Assembly: GCA_973895155.1 (NCBI GenBank)
Contig: OZ316894.1
Location: 21,390,001-21,454,000 of the forward strand
Source: Marsupella aquatica
Lineage: Eukaryota > Marchantiophyta
Reading direction: 5' to 3'
DNA: 64,000 nucleotides
The translations under genes were made by a program, and so were the position numbers. The notes under the pieces are model-generated. The model did not search any database and was not told where the DNA came from. It worked only from the letters and a program-made list of their open reading frames with translations. Positions 47,473-61,856 of the stretch are shown one piece after another (the stretch's first letter is position 1; the number at the start of each line of letters is the position of its first letter).

Positions 47473-50400
47473 ATGTTCTTCTCGGGAGATCCCTCCAGTA
47501 GGAGGAAAGTTGATTTGGGAGGAAGAAGTAACAAAGAGAGGGATCGGCAAAAACTTCTAGAAGAAGCTCGGCTCGAGCGGGAGCAAAGAAAGCGTGTCCG
47601 CGTACAAAATCAAAGTGCGAGTAGGATACAGGTATTTCTTTTAACAACTCGTATCGATTTCATTGAGTTTCGTCCTCAAACTCTTCATTGTCTGCGATTA
47701 GGCTCAGGACTGGCTCGTTTCCTCTGTGGAATTTGTGACTGCACTGGACAAGAATTTACTCGGGCCGACTACGAGTCTCGAGTCTCTTTTTGGCTATATT
47801 GATGAGGCTATTCTGTTTTGAATTGATGCGTTCTCTTCTGAGAATCACGCAGAGCATAAGTTGCTGAGCTGGGAGTAAGAATCTGATTGAGGATAAAGAG
47901 GATTTTGAGCTCCCTGTTATGATAAATTTTATTTTGTTTTTTATATAGTGAAGGTGATAAGTTATTTATGACAGTCAAACCTTTGTAGGTTTCCCTTAAA
48001 AGTGGCCATGTTTAACACTTGACAAGTTACTCACGACGATATAAACTTCTGTAGTCATCCCTAAGACTGGTCAAGTCTGACAGTTCACAAGTTACTAATG
48101 ACGATTCAAGACTCTGTAGTCTTCGCTCTAAGACTGGTCAGGTTGACCCGACATGGAAATGGGTATGGAGATGAACATGAATTACCTTATGACTGCTTTA
48201 TACAAATGTGCGTTTGTCTCACCAAGAAGAATGTCGAATGTGTACGTGACTTGCTTAATTATTGGATCTGTGTCGTGTCACAGAAATGTTTTAGGGGGAG
48301 AACAATTGTTGCGGCTGCTCGTCCAGCAATTCGGAATGAATTCTGCAGTCTTTTTGGTGAAGCAGGAGCAAAAGCAGACAGGTAGTGGATCATATAATTT
48401 TTGTTCCGTCGGCCCTTTCTCGGTCCAGAGTTGCTTTCAATGTCGCCGATATGTCAGCACAGAAAAATTGGATGAATGTAGGAGATTGTTGAAATACCGG
48501 TTTTGTTCATATTAGAGTGGATTTAGAATTTGGGATCCATGATACCTTCTGAGGTCGTTGTGTGGGGTCGTGTGGTTGTGGTAATCAGTCGTCTAGTGAC
48601 AGCTATCTTCTTAGAAGCCACTTTCTCCCCCTGATCTGGAAGTGCTATTTTACGGACTTTCTCAGGGAGAGCTGTCCCATGTTCTTTGGTAGAGAATGGA
48701 TGGGGCGGTGAAATATGAGCTTCATTTACAAACACTGAAACATTGTTTTAGTTCCCAGAATTTGTAATTTCATTGCTTGTGGCACTTTTGTTGCAGTAAG
48801 GTGTTCAAGCCTTCGTCAAAGTACCTCCCACAGCTCTTTTTCTTCTTCAATGAGAAAAATGCCGCCGATTGCTTGCGACTCGTTGAAACTTGTCGCTTGT
48901 TGCAACAGTCCCTTAAGGAGACAGGTGAGCGAATTTCTAGAGGGTGCTATTTCTTGTCCTTCGCATCCATATCATCTCATGCCTGGGTCAGTGCACCCTA
49001 TTGTTGCAATTTCTTCGAACTCGCTTTATTAATCTTGTGCTGATCACATTTTCTAACCTCGTATTATGACAAGGGCAAGCATTCATACAGGACGCATACT
49101 AAGTGAACCGGCTCTGTGTTTTCTTCGCAGACAACATCGTGGCCCTTTTTGCAGAAAATGGGCAGTCGGATTTACCCCTAATTGAATACAGGGTGAAGCA
49201 GCTTGCAAGACTCTGCATCAATACCCTCCATTTTCATCGGTGTGTGTTTTTACTCTGCTACGTGCTCATTGACAAGTATTGAAGCCCATTAGTAGAAATC
49301 TGTGTGGATTTATCGGATTGAAAGTTAAAGAGTTACCAATCATGTGTCCATTGTGTGTGTAGTGCCACCTTGAAAGAAGATCTATTGAAGCCAACCCAAC
49401 CGCCCTGCTCCATGAGCAATGCAGCTACTCTTCTTCTGGACACTATTCTTATTCTGACAGGGAATGAAATTCCCTGGTCTGGATCTGTCATGAACTATCT
49501 TATACAAAACAAACTCTTTTATCTTCTTCGGGGCATCTTCCTTACAGTGGTATGTCGTTGGAGGACAAGAGTGATGATTGTTTTCAGCTTTGTTCATAAG
49601 TGATGTATCTATTCATCATGTGGACAGACTGCCTGATTGAAGGTTGGTGTGGGTGTTAGTGCACTTTATGTTGTGGTGTTTTTCCTGTTATTTTGGCGTC
49701 ATACTCGCTTCCGTCAGTGGAAAGATGTCGTTTAACATGTGACATTACCTCTATATGTTACAGGGGCCGGAAGAAGGAACTAAGAGAGCAAGTTGCATAG
49801 AAAGTGCTGTCTTTGTACTGGCATCTCGAAATGCACAAAGGGCGCTCAGTGGTATCAGCAAGCTGACAAAGTGGAGCTTTGCGACTGACATTTTGTCCAT
49901 TCCACTTCTCTGGCAGCGGTTTCCTACTTTTAAGCAGGTACCAGGGCCCGCTCACAAAGCTGTCTGTGACCTTATTTATGCTGCACTGCAAAGAAACACG
50001 AAGTTTACAATTATTCTGAATCAGTATTGCGTGCTTAACTGATTTCCCCAAGGAGGGCTTCTCCCAGAGAGATTTCTATCTGCGTGGAAACCTTTTGTTT
50101 TCTATCTGGTTGACTTGCCTGTGCTGTTTCTTTGGCAGGAATGTGTGAATGAGAAATTGTGGGCTCAATCCATTCATCAGATAGCATTGTCATTGACAGA
50201 GTTGAAGAATGTTCTACCCCCGGATACGAGTCCGGGCTTTGCGTCTAGTGTTTGCTTGCTTGGCAACATATTAGAAGTTTCTGGAGCAGCTCTAAGTGGC
50301 CAGAACTGCACGTTAAGCCTGGTAAGCTTATCTATGCTACCGGGTTTGATCTATGCGTCTCTGAAAAATTGTAGGTGTTCCAGATTGAAAAGTGAAAGGA

Positions 50401-53400
50401 TTTGTGGAAAACCTACTACTGTGCCTCTTTCCTATTGGGCACGCTTGTTCTGGCTGGTCTATTCATAGTCTAAGTACATGTTTGTTTACAGGCATCTGAT
50501 TTTGCCACCGCTGCAAGGTACCTTATGGAAGAGCTGCCCCCATTCTACAAATCAAGAGTTGATGAAGGTATGTTTGTTCCGTTGCTTACGTACTCAATAT
50601 TTAGAGTTTAGTTTCAAATTAAGAAAGCCATGTTGCCCCATCGTGCACTATGGCTTGAAAAGGAGAGCCTTAGAGGCAGAAACATTACCCTGGATTTTGT
50701 GTGTTCTGACATCCAAGCATGTGAAATGAAAAAATCTTTTCACTATCGGAAAGCTTATGCCTTTCCAATGTGTTGTTAAGTAAACCAGGTGATGAAGATG
50801 AGATGGAGGTTGATGGTGGTGCCAAAGTGGCACTAAGAGAACCTGCTCTAGAATTGCAGCTCCAACAAGCTGCAAGCTTTGAGCTTCTGAGGAACTTGGT
50901 ACGGCAGGTTCCTTCTAAGAGACCGGGGGGACGGTTTTTGTTTGCATGCCACATATTTTGAGTGAATGAAGCAGAGATTTGTTGCCATAAGTGCGGCAAT
51001 TGTCGTAATCACATTCGTGCCCCTTAGATTACATGTTGGTGTCTCTCAGTTGTCTCAGTCTTCTCCTTCTTCCCTCGTCCATCTCTCTTACCTTGTTGAG
51101 TTATGGCAGTGGATATATGGGCCACAGCTGCCAAAGAGTGTCGGTTGTTTTGGATGTGACATAATGGTGGTTCACAGTTTTGAAATTCCCTGTTAAAGAA
51201 GTTGAGTAAGTAATATTAGTGCTTGTTGTTGGTGCAGGTCAGAGTTACTTGTTCAGGGAGTGCGTCATCACCAACGGAAAGGCCATCGGCTGCTGAAGCA
51301 GCAGCTGTTGGAGCTGTTTGTGCATTCTTGTATGCGAGCTTCACAGTACTCCCATCTGATTTGGTCATGACAGGCATGACAGGGTTAGCATATAGGGCAC
51401 AATTAGTTCCTCAGCTTTGGCAGTATATAAAGCGTTGCCATCAAGCACATTTCTGGCCTCCTGTTGAACTCCCAGGTAGAAATCTTGGTGATTCCCAGCT
51501 AACTGGTGACTTGCTGGGTTGGATGCTACCACTAGCGGTGTTCTGCCCAGTTTACAGGTGAGATAGACTGCTTTCTACAGCTTCCTCTTTCTTTTGTTGG
51601 AAACAACCACATGTCGGAAATTGGTTTTATAACTCACGTTAATGCATTTCTCTATCACCACTTTCTTGCCGTGTGCAATGCCACGTATAACTCTTTCATG
51701 TGTGACAACGGACTTCTAGTGAGCTCTCTATTGGCTCAGATTTGTTGTTCAGTGTGGAGCTCTCTAGGTAAGCTTTATGGCGTACTTTCGGGCTCTGTCA
51801 CAATGTCGACGGAGTTGTACCTATTTCGGGGTCCGGGAGAGGATCTGCTGTTTTGGGGCTCGTTGATGTGGTCGTGCTCCATTTGGTTCTATGGTCGTTC
51901 GGATTAGCTTAATTCAGACTACAAAAAGGGTGAAATTAGCTGAAAGAGAAAACAAAGAAGGAAAGGAAACTACGAAGGAACTTAATTCAGTTCAATGTTT
52001 GTGGAGCATTACTGCTAGAGGTAATGAATCATCCTTTATTTATGTGGTTGTGTGGTGCAGTTATCTTCTGACAACTATAGATAATGAGGAGTTTTATGAA
52101 CAACAGCGACCCATGTCTCTCGAGGATCTTGTACAATTGGTCCTTGTCTTGAAAGAGGTATCTATTTTTAAGATCACCTACTGTAGGGTTGCTTGATTCT
52201 TCAATGATTGCTTGCTTTCATGAGTCAGAACTGAAGGTAAATCCTCAGGTTGCTACTTGTACAATTCTGCTGATTGATTCACTTTCTCGGAAGTCCAAAG
52301 AATCTGACGTCATTTATGAGAAGAAAGTAAAGGATTTGGTCGTCCAATGCTTTCTTCTTTTTCTTTCTTTGATTCAGTCGTCACTCGCAGGCTCTCTGGC
52401 AGATATTGTGGGTAATGAGTGCAAAAGCTGTTTCAACTGTTCCAGCACAAAGGTCAAGTCAGAGCAGACCGACGATATTCTCTTCACAAGCAATACGCAA
52501 TCGTGTTGGCGAAGCAGCGGCCAATCTTTTAGCAGCGGTATGGAATTTGAAAGTGTCGAGCATTCTATAAATACGTAGTTGCCAGATTAATAATGGGAGA
52601 GGATACGTTCTTATGTGTGGCATATAGTATGCATTCAGCGTCGTTTGTATATATATCTGTGGAAGTGAAATTATTCTGTGAGGATGCGCGTATCTGCTCT
52701 CCAGCCCCGGTAGCTTGCAACGAAGAAAGATCTGTTTCAATGACACATTTGTTCTGCAGTTACATGACCGCAACAGTAGGAGGCAATTTACATCGCCTCA
52801 GGACTTCCATGCACGAGAAGCTGTGGATGAGAATTTCTTTACTCAGGTTAGTAAAGTTCTTTACTCAGGTTAGTAAAGAATCAATCCCCTTGCAGGTTAC
52901 ACGATCGAGAAACAGAGAAAATAACGAAAATAAGAAGAAATCCAAATGAACTCCAAGAACACAAAAAGGAATTGTTAAAAAGAACAGAAAGAAGAAGCAT
53001 GAAACAGGGGCGTCAACTTTCTTCCTTAGGGTTGGAGAATGTTGGATTACAGCATTTGCTTCAAAGCATAGAGCTACTCAAGGTGCTTCATTTCATCTTG
53101 ACAATTTTATCGACTAATTTCCATGTAGACTTGGTTGCTGTAGGACAACATTTAACCGTGTTGACGGAATGAGTTTTTCTAAAAATTGATTGACAGGCTG
53201 AAAGCGAGAACACGAGGGCCCAATATCTATTACGGAAGGCACCCTTTTTGGTCCCTTTCACTGACAGAGTGCGCATTTACACAGTAAGTGTGACTTCCTT
53301 GTCTCCTTCGGGACTGAAAGAACAATCATAGAGATTGACATTTGACAACGGATAGGTATCTGTGTGTGCCCTTTGACAATCAATCAGCGTGGACTCTCTA

Positions 53401-56400
53401 TGTTGCAAATGCAGAGTTCAAATTTATTTTCTCTATCCGAATTTCTGGCAGTAAACCTCGGCTGCTGACTTAAAGCTTTGCATGCGTAGATGTTTTTCAA
53501 AAAAATAAAAAGAGGCAATGATTGTTGACTAGTTTTTAAAATCAGATTTTGGCTGGAAAGACCTACATCAATTCTACACCAGTTGTGTAGAGGAGATTAC
53601 TAAGATCTTTCAACATTGCACAATGCAGACCCAGTTGACAGCTGCTAGACAAGCAAGTAGTCATCAAACACCTTTTGGAAGGCTACGAGTAAGGATAAGA
53701 AGAGATCGTATCATAGAGGATGCGTTTGCACAGCTGAACCCTCTTTCTGAGGACTCCTTGAGGGGCACTGTAAGTATTCCCACTTACGCTATCGCACATG
53801 GGAATATTAAATCAATAAAGCCACCTAATAGTAAAGTGCTCAGGGAGTTTTGCGGCACCCGTTTTGTTCAGTAACTTTTCAAGAGGTGCTGCATTATGCT
53901 GACAGTGTCTAGTTCAATCTCAAAAAACCTCTTGGGCGAACTTTAAGGAGAAGAATGGCGGAGCACTGATTGAGGGTGGCTCTGCGTTTCTTAGATTCGA
54001 GTTACTTTTGTGAATGAATTGGGAGTTGAGGAAGCTGGTGTTGACGGGGGTGGGATTTTCAAAGATTTCATGGAGAACATCACCAAGGCAGCTTTTGATA
54101 TTCAGTATGGCCTGTTTAAGGTAATTTGAACCACCACTCTCTGGAATCTTGTGAAGGCTGTTGGTAGATTGAATGTTTTTGATAACCCAAAGCTGCAATG
54201 CTAAGAACACGCTGAATCCGAAGTTTTAGTTGACACGTTTTACTCGATTTTCAATTAGTCTGGGGTATTTGAGATGACGGAAGTTCATTTCTTTTCTGCT
54301 ATGTTTTGATTCTTTGAAGGTGGGACTCTCGGTTCGCTTTTCAGGAAACCGCAGATCATCTCCTTTTCCCAAATCCTTCGTCGAGTATGGTACATGATGA
54401 CCATCTTCACTACTTCGAGTTTCTTGGGAAGATTCTTGGAAAGGTGAAGTTGCATCCTGCATTCAGATATTCCAGTCTCCAAACTTTTATTGTTGGCTGA
54501 CAGTATGTTGTGATGGAAAATTTGCCGAGTCTAACAGTTTGATGTCATGTGAATGCAGGCCATGTTTGAAGGCATATTGGTGGACATTCCCTTTGCTACG
54601 TTTTTCTTGAGCAAATTACGGAATAAGTAATGCTTGTTAACTCTATATTCTGTGTTTCCAGTGTTTAAAATCATTATGATGTGGGCCCTGGTAAGCTGAA
54701 TGTTGGAGTATTTCAAAGGTCGTCTAGATGAACAAGTTTTGAATATCTGATTCAAATCTCATAATTCAACAAAATCAAAGATGGTTCTTGCAAGAGTTGA
54801 AGAACATTAAGGATTGTCCTAAATGACTGCAGGCATAATTTTCTTCACGATTTGCCATCGCTGGATCCTGAGCTTTATCGCAGTTTGCTCTTTCTCAAAG
54901 TACGTTTTTGCAGTCAATATACTTATTGTCAAAGGGTTGATTTGTGCTCCGCGTAGGTTTTCCCGTGTGTTGCTTGTAGACTCATTTTTTCTAGAAGAAG
55001 ATGCTGTTGTTCTAGCAAGGAATTTAGGTGCTTGATGTTACTGACAGCTGGAGCGGCTCTGTTATTTTCCCGCAGAATTACAGTGGGGACCTGTCACAGT
55101 TGGGTCTATATTTTTCTATTGAAAACAACGAGTATGGAGAGCAAATGGAGATCGAACTCATGGAAGGTGGGAAGGATGTGCCTGTTACCAACGCAAATAA
55201 AATAAAGTATATAAACCTGGTAGCGAATCATCGGCTCAACACTCAAGTAGGTCATCTTCCCATATTGAGGACATTGTTACTGCCAAGACCTTTCAAGTTC
55301 TGGTTTGTGCTGTGAATCTACCATCTGATCATACTTACACAGGTTACATATGGCTTGCCCGTGGAAACTTCGGGCATGACTTGTAGGTTGTCTGCAAGAT
55401 TCACGCAATTGTAAATTTCACAATCTGTGCAGCTGGTCTGAGATTTTTGATACTGGAAATCATTCGGCAGACGCAGTTAATATTTTTGCTTACATAATTA
55501 TCGTTGATTCCAATATTGGTGCTTGTGTTGCCTCTCAGATTCGCCCACAGAGTTCTCAATTCTTACGAGGGTTTCAGCAGCTTATAAAGACGGAATGGAT
55601 CAATATGTTCAATGAGCAGGAGTTGCAGGTATTACTTCGAACTGAATGGCCTCTTGTCTTTTATGGGCTTAAATCGTGTTCTGTGGCTGAAAGCCGCCAA
55701 TTGTATTTAAATTGGTCTTCTGTGGGGAAAGGAAATCAAAGTTCGAATCACAAGCTAATTATCTGTACCGCGAGAAAAAGAGTACCAGCAAGAACGGAAA
55801 CACCTTGTTGTAAATACAGCAAAAAATGAAGACATAGTTATAAAAGATTAGTGCTTTCAAAGTTCTGCAAGAAAACATTCTTGTCCATTTTCTTTCAAGA
55901 AAAGAAATTTGAATTCTCTTGGTTACATTTTTGCCTTGCGCGATCAGACTAGTATCAGTTTTTTAAAGTAGGCCCTTGATCTGGTCCAGCTTGCTGCGAA
56001 ACCTGTATAAGTGAGGTTGTGCGTAATGCAGATTCTAATATCTGGCTCTCAAGAAGGAATGGACGTTAATGATCTCCGGGCCAATGTAAACTATTCTGGT
56101 GGTTATTCTGAGGTAAATTATAAAGCTATTTATTTATTGGCGCTTAAAGATTTATCAGAATTTAAGATTTCCACAATGTTTCGGAGAACAGCAGTCTGCC
56201 GTAGCGAAAGGATTTTGAGATTTTTGTTTAGTGCGTTTTGCGTTTCTAGATTCGTCATGCAGTATCTTGGCCATGTACACATCGTAGAGAGCTCTCAATT
56301 GGTGGCTAAATTGAGTCAGATGTGGGTACGTAAGTATTGTAAAAAAGTAGAGGATGTTTATAATTTATGCCTCTGTGACTAAGTTACCATCTTCAGTCTG

Positions 56401-57588
56401 ACAAACTTATTGATGCCTCATTATCAGCACCATCCTGTTATCGAGATGTTTTGGGACGTGGTGAAGACTCTCGATCTGGATCTCCAACGAAAGTTTTTGA
56501 AGTACGACGTCTACTCATGCTTAACGAAACTTGTCCTAAATTTTTGATCTCTATTCGAAGCACCTCTTGCAGGTCTAACCTGATGGGTCGTTTTTTCAGA
56601 TTTGTTACGGGTTGCTCTCGTGGCCCATTGCTTGGCTTTAAGTACCTCGAACCTCAATTCTGCATACAGAGGTAGATAGCTCATTCTCAAACCGTTGAAT
56701 GGTCACTACAGCTTTGACTCTCTATGGTCGTCTCTACTCGGTTTATACCATCTTTTCTGATGAAGATTCTGTTAAATAAAGCCAGGTCTTGCATCTTGTA
56801 ATCACAACAGTTATTCCATGCCCTCCATATTTATGCCTTTAGACCGCTTATGACGAATCGTTATAATGTATCTTTGGGCTCTTGACCTGAGGCTGTTCTG
56901 CTCATACTTACCCTTAATGTTTATTTAGAGATTTGTTTAGTTTTCTTTCTCTCCCTCACCCTTGCATGGGGATCAATCCGTAGAATCGTTTGTGTTGTAC
57001 TAGCTGTTACTGCGTTCCCCCACCACAGTCCCATTGTAAATTTATTGGCTGACAACAGAAGGTTGTAGATACGGGGGCTCTTGTATTTACCGCAACTCCT
57101 CCATTGTACTGATCAACGGAAATGTTATCAGAGCTGCGCCAGAGGATGCATCAGAAGAGATGTTGGATCGTTTGCCAACTTCAGCAACTTGTATGAATCT
57201 CCTGAAGCTTCCTCCATATAAAAGGTAATCCCACAATTCATTCTACATGTTCTGACTTTTTTTCAGTGACGGTCGATGTCAACACTTATCTCTACATAAG
57301 AAAGTGATGCCAAACACCAATCTCTACATAAGAAAGCCTCAGGAGGAAGGTTACGTTCTGATGAAATATGAATCCATACTCAATAAGCTAAATGCTCGAA
57401 GTGAATCAGTTATTGCAGATGTTGAATCGTAAAGATCTGGGGCTTTAATAAATGACTGTCTGATCCGTGAACGGAGAAAAGTTTTTGTTAACTTCAGGGT
57501 AATTATTTTTGTGCATTGCAGCAAGGAGATTATTCAGGAGAAGCTGATGTATGCCATCACAGCTGGTGCCGGATTTGACTTGAGCTAA
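47473..57588 (+). CDS. UPL6: UPL6, HECT-type E3 ubiquitin-protein ligase
   Basis: HECT ligases take ubiquitin from an E2 onto a Cys and pass it to substrates. Twenty-six phase-matched exons give 1039 codons plus stop: 47473-47631, 48284-48381, 48797-48924, 49131-49239, 49363-49549, 49764-49937, 50139-50321, 50492-50567, 50789-50907, 51238-51557, 52061-52157, 52391-52537, 52760-52846, 53197-53283, 53629-53769, 53995-54120, 54345-54443, 54559-54626, 54833-54899, 55076-55246, 55539-55628, 56032-56112, 56428-56501, 56600-56671, 57132-57224, 57522-57588. The start [19 protein letters not shown] is typical of plant UPL6. A basic coiled stretch and an IQ-like motif (ASRIQKCFRGR, about 48-58) follow. 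The HECT domain (about 690-1039) has the [12 protein letters not shown] lobe, [10 protein letters not shown] and the catalytic Cys in [13 protein letters not shown] (about 1007); the end GFDLS is normal. It looks intact. Confidence 0.96.
47955..48145 (+). repeat. Imperfect tandem repeat in UPL6 intron 1
   Basis: Three units of about 65 bp share (C/T)AAGTTACT(C/A)A(C/T)GACGAT, CTGTAGTC and AAGACTGGTCA(A/G)G. It lies between exon 1 and exon 2. Confidence 0.7.
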
Positions 57589-58604
57589 TTCACATTTCTA
57601 GGAGTAACAGGCTCATTTGGAACCATGGGTATCGACGCGCACCTCTGGGTGCCAAGGCTGGTCCAGGCTTGGAGGGTGAAAGACTATCACACTTAGGACA
57701 CTTTCCCAGTTCATTCAATGGACGAGTCACGTAGAAGTAGTTCTCCTCTCCATATCATCCAGTTGGTACATCCATCAGTAGATATCCGAATGCTGCCTAC
57801 CACAAGCTGGCAGCAGTCAGTTACGTCCTGATTTATTCTGGACTCAACTGCACATATGGTGAATCATTGCCACTGTTCTTATTCAGGAGATTTTCTTGCT
57901 GTGCTCGCCAAGATACACAGCAACATCTGCAACGGAGCTTTCAATGAGTGGCATGATCATCTGTAAATTTGAATTTGTCACAGGACTGGTCACAATGGGA
58001 TTGTATCGTTGGTAATTGTACATTGAAACGCCCTAGGAGGGGAGGATAGCAGAAGAATACTTACATGAACACTCTGTTTTGGATGATGCCGTATTTGTAT
58101 GTACTGGCTCGTTAGGGAGGACATTGTGATGACCGGGGATGATTTGGCACTTTTGTATGTGCAACAGACATGTTGTACAGAGGTTTTGTATATGATCACT
58201 TATATGCTGCGTATGACTGTCCCTACTCAAGCAGACACTCGGGAGGCTTTGCAATGACTGGCAACGTTCTCGTCTTTTGTAATTTTGTAAAGTGTACGTG
58301 AACACACATCATTCTCATAACCACCTCTGGATCTCTAAAGAATGTTTGTACTCTGTCCCTTACACTCGATGCAAATGCGAATGCTCCAACTTGCTGTTTG
58401 TGGAACTTCCAAATGTCGTTCAATTTCTACACGCCGACTGTGGAAATTCGATTCTGCTTTTTTACCAGACTTCGCTGTCCTTAACCTTCAACATTGTAAA
58501 ACATGGTGGATGGATTTCACAGGGCACGTATTTCAAAAGCGCTCACGATAAGCAAACGTTTGAAGAAATAAGATTCCGAAGATTCTCTCTGAAAACGTTC
58601 TGGT
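57589..58604. other. UPL6 3' flank
   Basis: No further coding exon; short chance frames only. Confidence 0.5.
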
Positions 58605-58930
58605 GAAGAATGTGACCATCATTATCATCATGAACATGATCGTTGGGGAAATCAATGTGTGACTTCCCTTGCAGTTCAGTAAGCGTTCTGTGCTGGTCGA
58701 TATTGGATGATTTCGGTCGTTGGTGAATTGGAACATTGTTCTATACCACTTGAGGAAATTGAATGATAAGAATGTGGGCATCATTACCAACAGTGGACAT
58801 GATCAGTGGGGAAATCAATGCGTGACTTCCCTCCGGTTCAGTAAACGTTTTGTACTGGTCCATACTGGATGGATTCAGTCTTCACTGAAGTGCAACCTTG
58901 TTCTATACCACTTCAGAAAATTGAATGATG
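58605..58930. repeat. Tandem duplication, 163-bp period
   Basis: 58605-58767 and 58768-58930 share AAGAATGTG, GGGGAAATCAATG(T/C)GTGACTTC, TTCAGTAA(G/A)CGTT and TTGTTCTATACCACTT, ending AATTGAATGAT. Divergence suggests an older event than the 34.7/44.6-kb pair. Confidence 0.85.
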
Positions 58931-59857
58931 ATATTTCGCTTGCACTTCAAACATGATGAGTAGCCGAGTGGCATCGAAGCTGAATCGGACCGCATTTTCA
59001 GGTTCTATTTCAGTACAACGTCTTAGAGATGCCATCAGAGCGAACTTTCATCGGAACTTGACGTTACTGGGCTGTGCCACAATCATGACCAAATTATACA
59101 GGAATTGCAATTTTGCGGAGACCTGGAAAAATCTCCCAGAAAACAGAACTGAAGTCCTAGTGAGCATCACGCCTCATTTTACTCATCTGGGGCTTTGTGT
59201 CGTGAGGAGATCTCACATTCCCCGAATATGCTACCTCCGCGGGGACTCAAATTCAATAGTGCCTAGTATGAAATTCAGAAGTAAGCTTTCCAGCTGGATT
59301 CGGACGCCTTCTCCATCACCTGCCCCTTCATTCTCGCTCCTTGCCGGTCACGAAGACTTTGGGCGCAATCCTGCCAGAGTGCATGAAATCTACACCGTGT
59401 TAATGCTGCTCCATATCCCTGGCGCCATGTACACTGCCCGGTCCAGTCCCCAATGTTGCTGCGTGCTGAGTTTCCCATAACATAAATCAAGATTCTACCA
59501 TTTTGTCACTTGCTCCGATCCGATCAACTATGTGTAATCGACTTTGGGTTTATGTTCGGGCACCCTTCACTTGCTATAGCCTGTTCCAAGCCAAGTTCTC
59601 GATGTTGTTGTCTGGTCTTGCCCAAGTTTGTCATAACATAAACCAATACTCTATCATTAATCATGATTTTTATTCAAAGTACTAGACTTTGCCTGAACAC
59701 TTGGACTCTTTTACAAAACATGACTCCACTCGAAAGAAGCGTTTATTGCAAAACAGGCATGACTCCACTTCACTTGAAAGAAGTGTTGCCACAAACATAA
59801 ATCATAACTCCATAGAGAAGAAGCACTTGACAAAAATCAACCAAGACTCTATCAATC
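58931..59857. other. Spacer with one unassigned open frame
   Basis: A 175-codon plus-strand frame (58953-59480) has no recognised domain, unbalanced composition towards its end and no splice-supported partner. I treat it as chance. Confidence 0.4.
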
Positions 59858-60020
59858 ATGATTCTTATATAACCAAAATACTAAACTCTGCCTGAACACT
59901 TACCATGATTCTTATATAACCAAAGTACTAAACTCTACTTAGCATGGATTCTTATATAACCAAAGTACTAAACTCTACTTAGCATGGATTCTTATATAAC
60001 AAAAGTACTAAACTCTGCCT
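59858..60020. repeat. Short tandem array, four units of 40-45 bp
   Basis: Units begin near 59859, 59904, 59944 and 59984, each with ATG(G)ATTCTTATATAAC and AAA(A/G)TACTAAACTCT. The internal two are identical. Confidence 0.9.
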
Positions 60021-60254
60021 AAACACTTAGACTCTATTACAAAACAACATGACTTTGTTGGAAAGAAGTGTTGCCAGAACATAAACCACTATTGCATAGA
60101 GAAAACATTTGGCAGATAATCAATCAAGATTCTTAATCAAAATACTAGACTCCCTCTCAACACTAATGTGAGACTCTCTTATGAAGCAAGCATGACTCGG
60201 ATGGAAAAAAGTGTTGCCAGAACATAAGGAATGACTGCACAAGGAAGGAGTCTA

Positions 60255-60660
60255 TGACACTAAGTAGATCGGGCTGCAAGGGGCAACCAAAAAAAAAATG
60301 AAGTGTGCCAAAACATAAACCCAAAGTCAATTGCACAAAGGTGACACAAGTAGATTGGGCCGACAGGGGCAACCAAAAAAACATAAACCCAAGTCACTCC
60401 ATGACACTAAGTAGATGGGGCCGAAAGGGGCAACCAAAAAAGAAAATGAAGTGCACCAAAACATAAACCCAAAGTCAATTGCACAAAGGTGACACTAAGT
60501 AGATGGGGCCAACCGGGGCAACCAAAAAAACATAAACCCAAGTCACTCCATGACACTAAGTAGATGGGGCCGAAAGGGGCAACCAAAAAAGAAAATGAAG
60601 TGCGCCAAAACATAAACCCAAAATCAATTGCAATCAATTGCACAAAGGTGATGGGGCCAA
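60255..60660. repeat. Higher-order satellite-like array
   Basis: Alternating sub-units share CACTAAGTAGAT(G/C)GGGC, GGGGCAACCAAAAAA, ACATAAACCCAA and either GTCACTCCATGA or GTCAATTGCACAAAGG. Two sub-unit types alternate, giving a composite period of about 150 bp. The last units differ by only a few bases, pointing to recent expansion. Confidence 0.9.
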
Positions 60661-61856
60661 AAACGAGTGACAAAATACTCGAACACTCCTTTCTTCAACT
60701 CGGTGATGCCTGTCGGAGTGACTCGCGTTAGCTCCATGATCTCGTCGACACGCTCTCCACGATGTGGGAAGTCGGACGGGAGCCTAGATATATCTGGCAC
60801 CCTCCGTTGTTCCACAATCGGTCCAATTCCGCAGATTTTCAGTGTGAGACTCCACCTCTATATATCCTCGGGAGAAGAAGGATTCCCGTTGAAGTTTGTG
60901 AAAAGCAGTCCAGCTTGTTTGCTTTTGCCTTTTGGGGTCGACTATGATCAATTTTCCGAAATCTTGATGACTATTTCCGATGCAATCCTCTCCACATAAC
61001 CCGAACCCAACCCTTACTAGTGGGTGAACTTTTACTCAAGGATGCCGTTGGTGCACCAGGGGAGCAGGATCTGGAATCTGGTCTTCTGTGACATCACTGC
61101 AATTCTACCGTCCACTGGAGGTACTGTTTGGCTCAAATGAGGACTCTCTCTCTGACACTTCCTCAGAGAATGGTTCAGATGGTGCGAGGTTGGTGAGTTC
61201 CAATTGCGATCATTTGGGAACTCCAACGGGAACGCTATTGAAGGCACGAGCAAGTCTTCATTTCTGTTGACATGTTTTCGTCCTCAGTCTCTTCCGCTGT
61301 TAGTCTCCATGTGGAGTGAATTCTGAACGAGAAGGGACGTTCTGTCTAAGTCCACCGCACCTCGTCCTTACGAAACGGTCGACATAAGATCAATTGAAAT
61401 ACGAGACGACAGTCACCAACTCATCGATCTGCGTCTTCACGATGCCGAAGGAAGAAGCCGTGCCAATTTGCGCAGAGAGATGGTACTTCATATACTGATG
61501 GCAAGGCACGGTGCAAGTAGGTGGAATCTCTCTGTGAAAATCGTGTCACAATTGGTTGAATCCTTCCTCAATTTCATCGTCTGTATTCATGAAGATTCAG
61601 CAGGTGTGTTCCCGTGTGTCTTCAAGTGGCCATTATTGAATACCCTCTCAGATACGGTTTGAATAGATCTTATGGAAGACTCTACGGCAGCGAATGGAAT
61701 CAGCCAGGACTCGAAATTACAATTTCTGGGTCTCTTACTCTGGGGATGCAAGTCCCTATCAAAAATGATTGAATCGATCTTCAATTTCATCCTCTGTCTA
61801 TTCATCAAGCTTCGGATTCAATTATTATTAAAATTATTTGTAACGGATATATAAAG
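60661..61856. other. Region left of the hydrolase-NB-ARC gene
   Basis: Short open frames on both strands, none recognised. A minus-strand frame near 60660-60815 reads protein-like (DFPHRGERVDEIMELTRV) but has no partner exons. It also serves as the upstream flank of the resistance-type gene, with TATATAAA at 61848-61855. Confidence 0.4.

Noticed and set aside
58953-59480. 175-codon plus-strand open frame
   Set aside because: No domain, no splice partner and no conserved motif; composition looks like chance.
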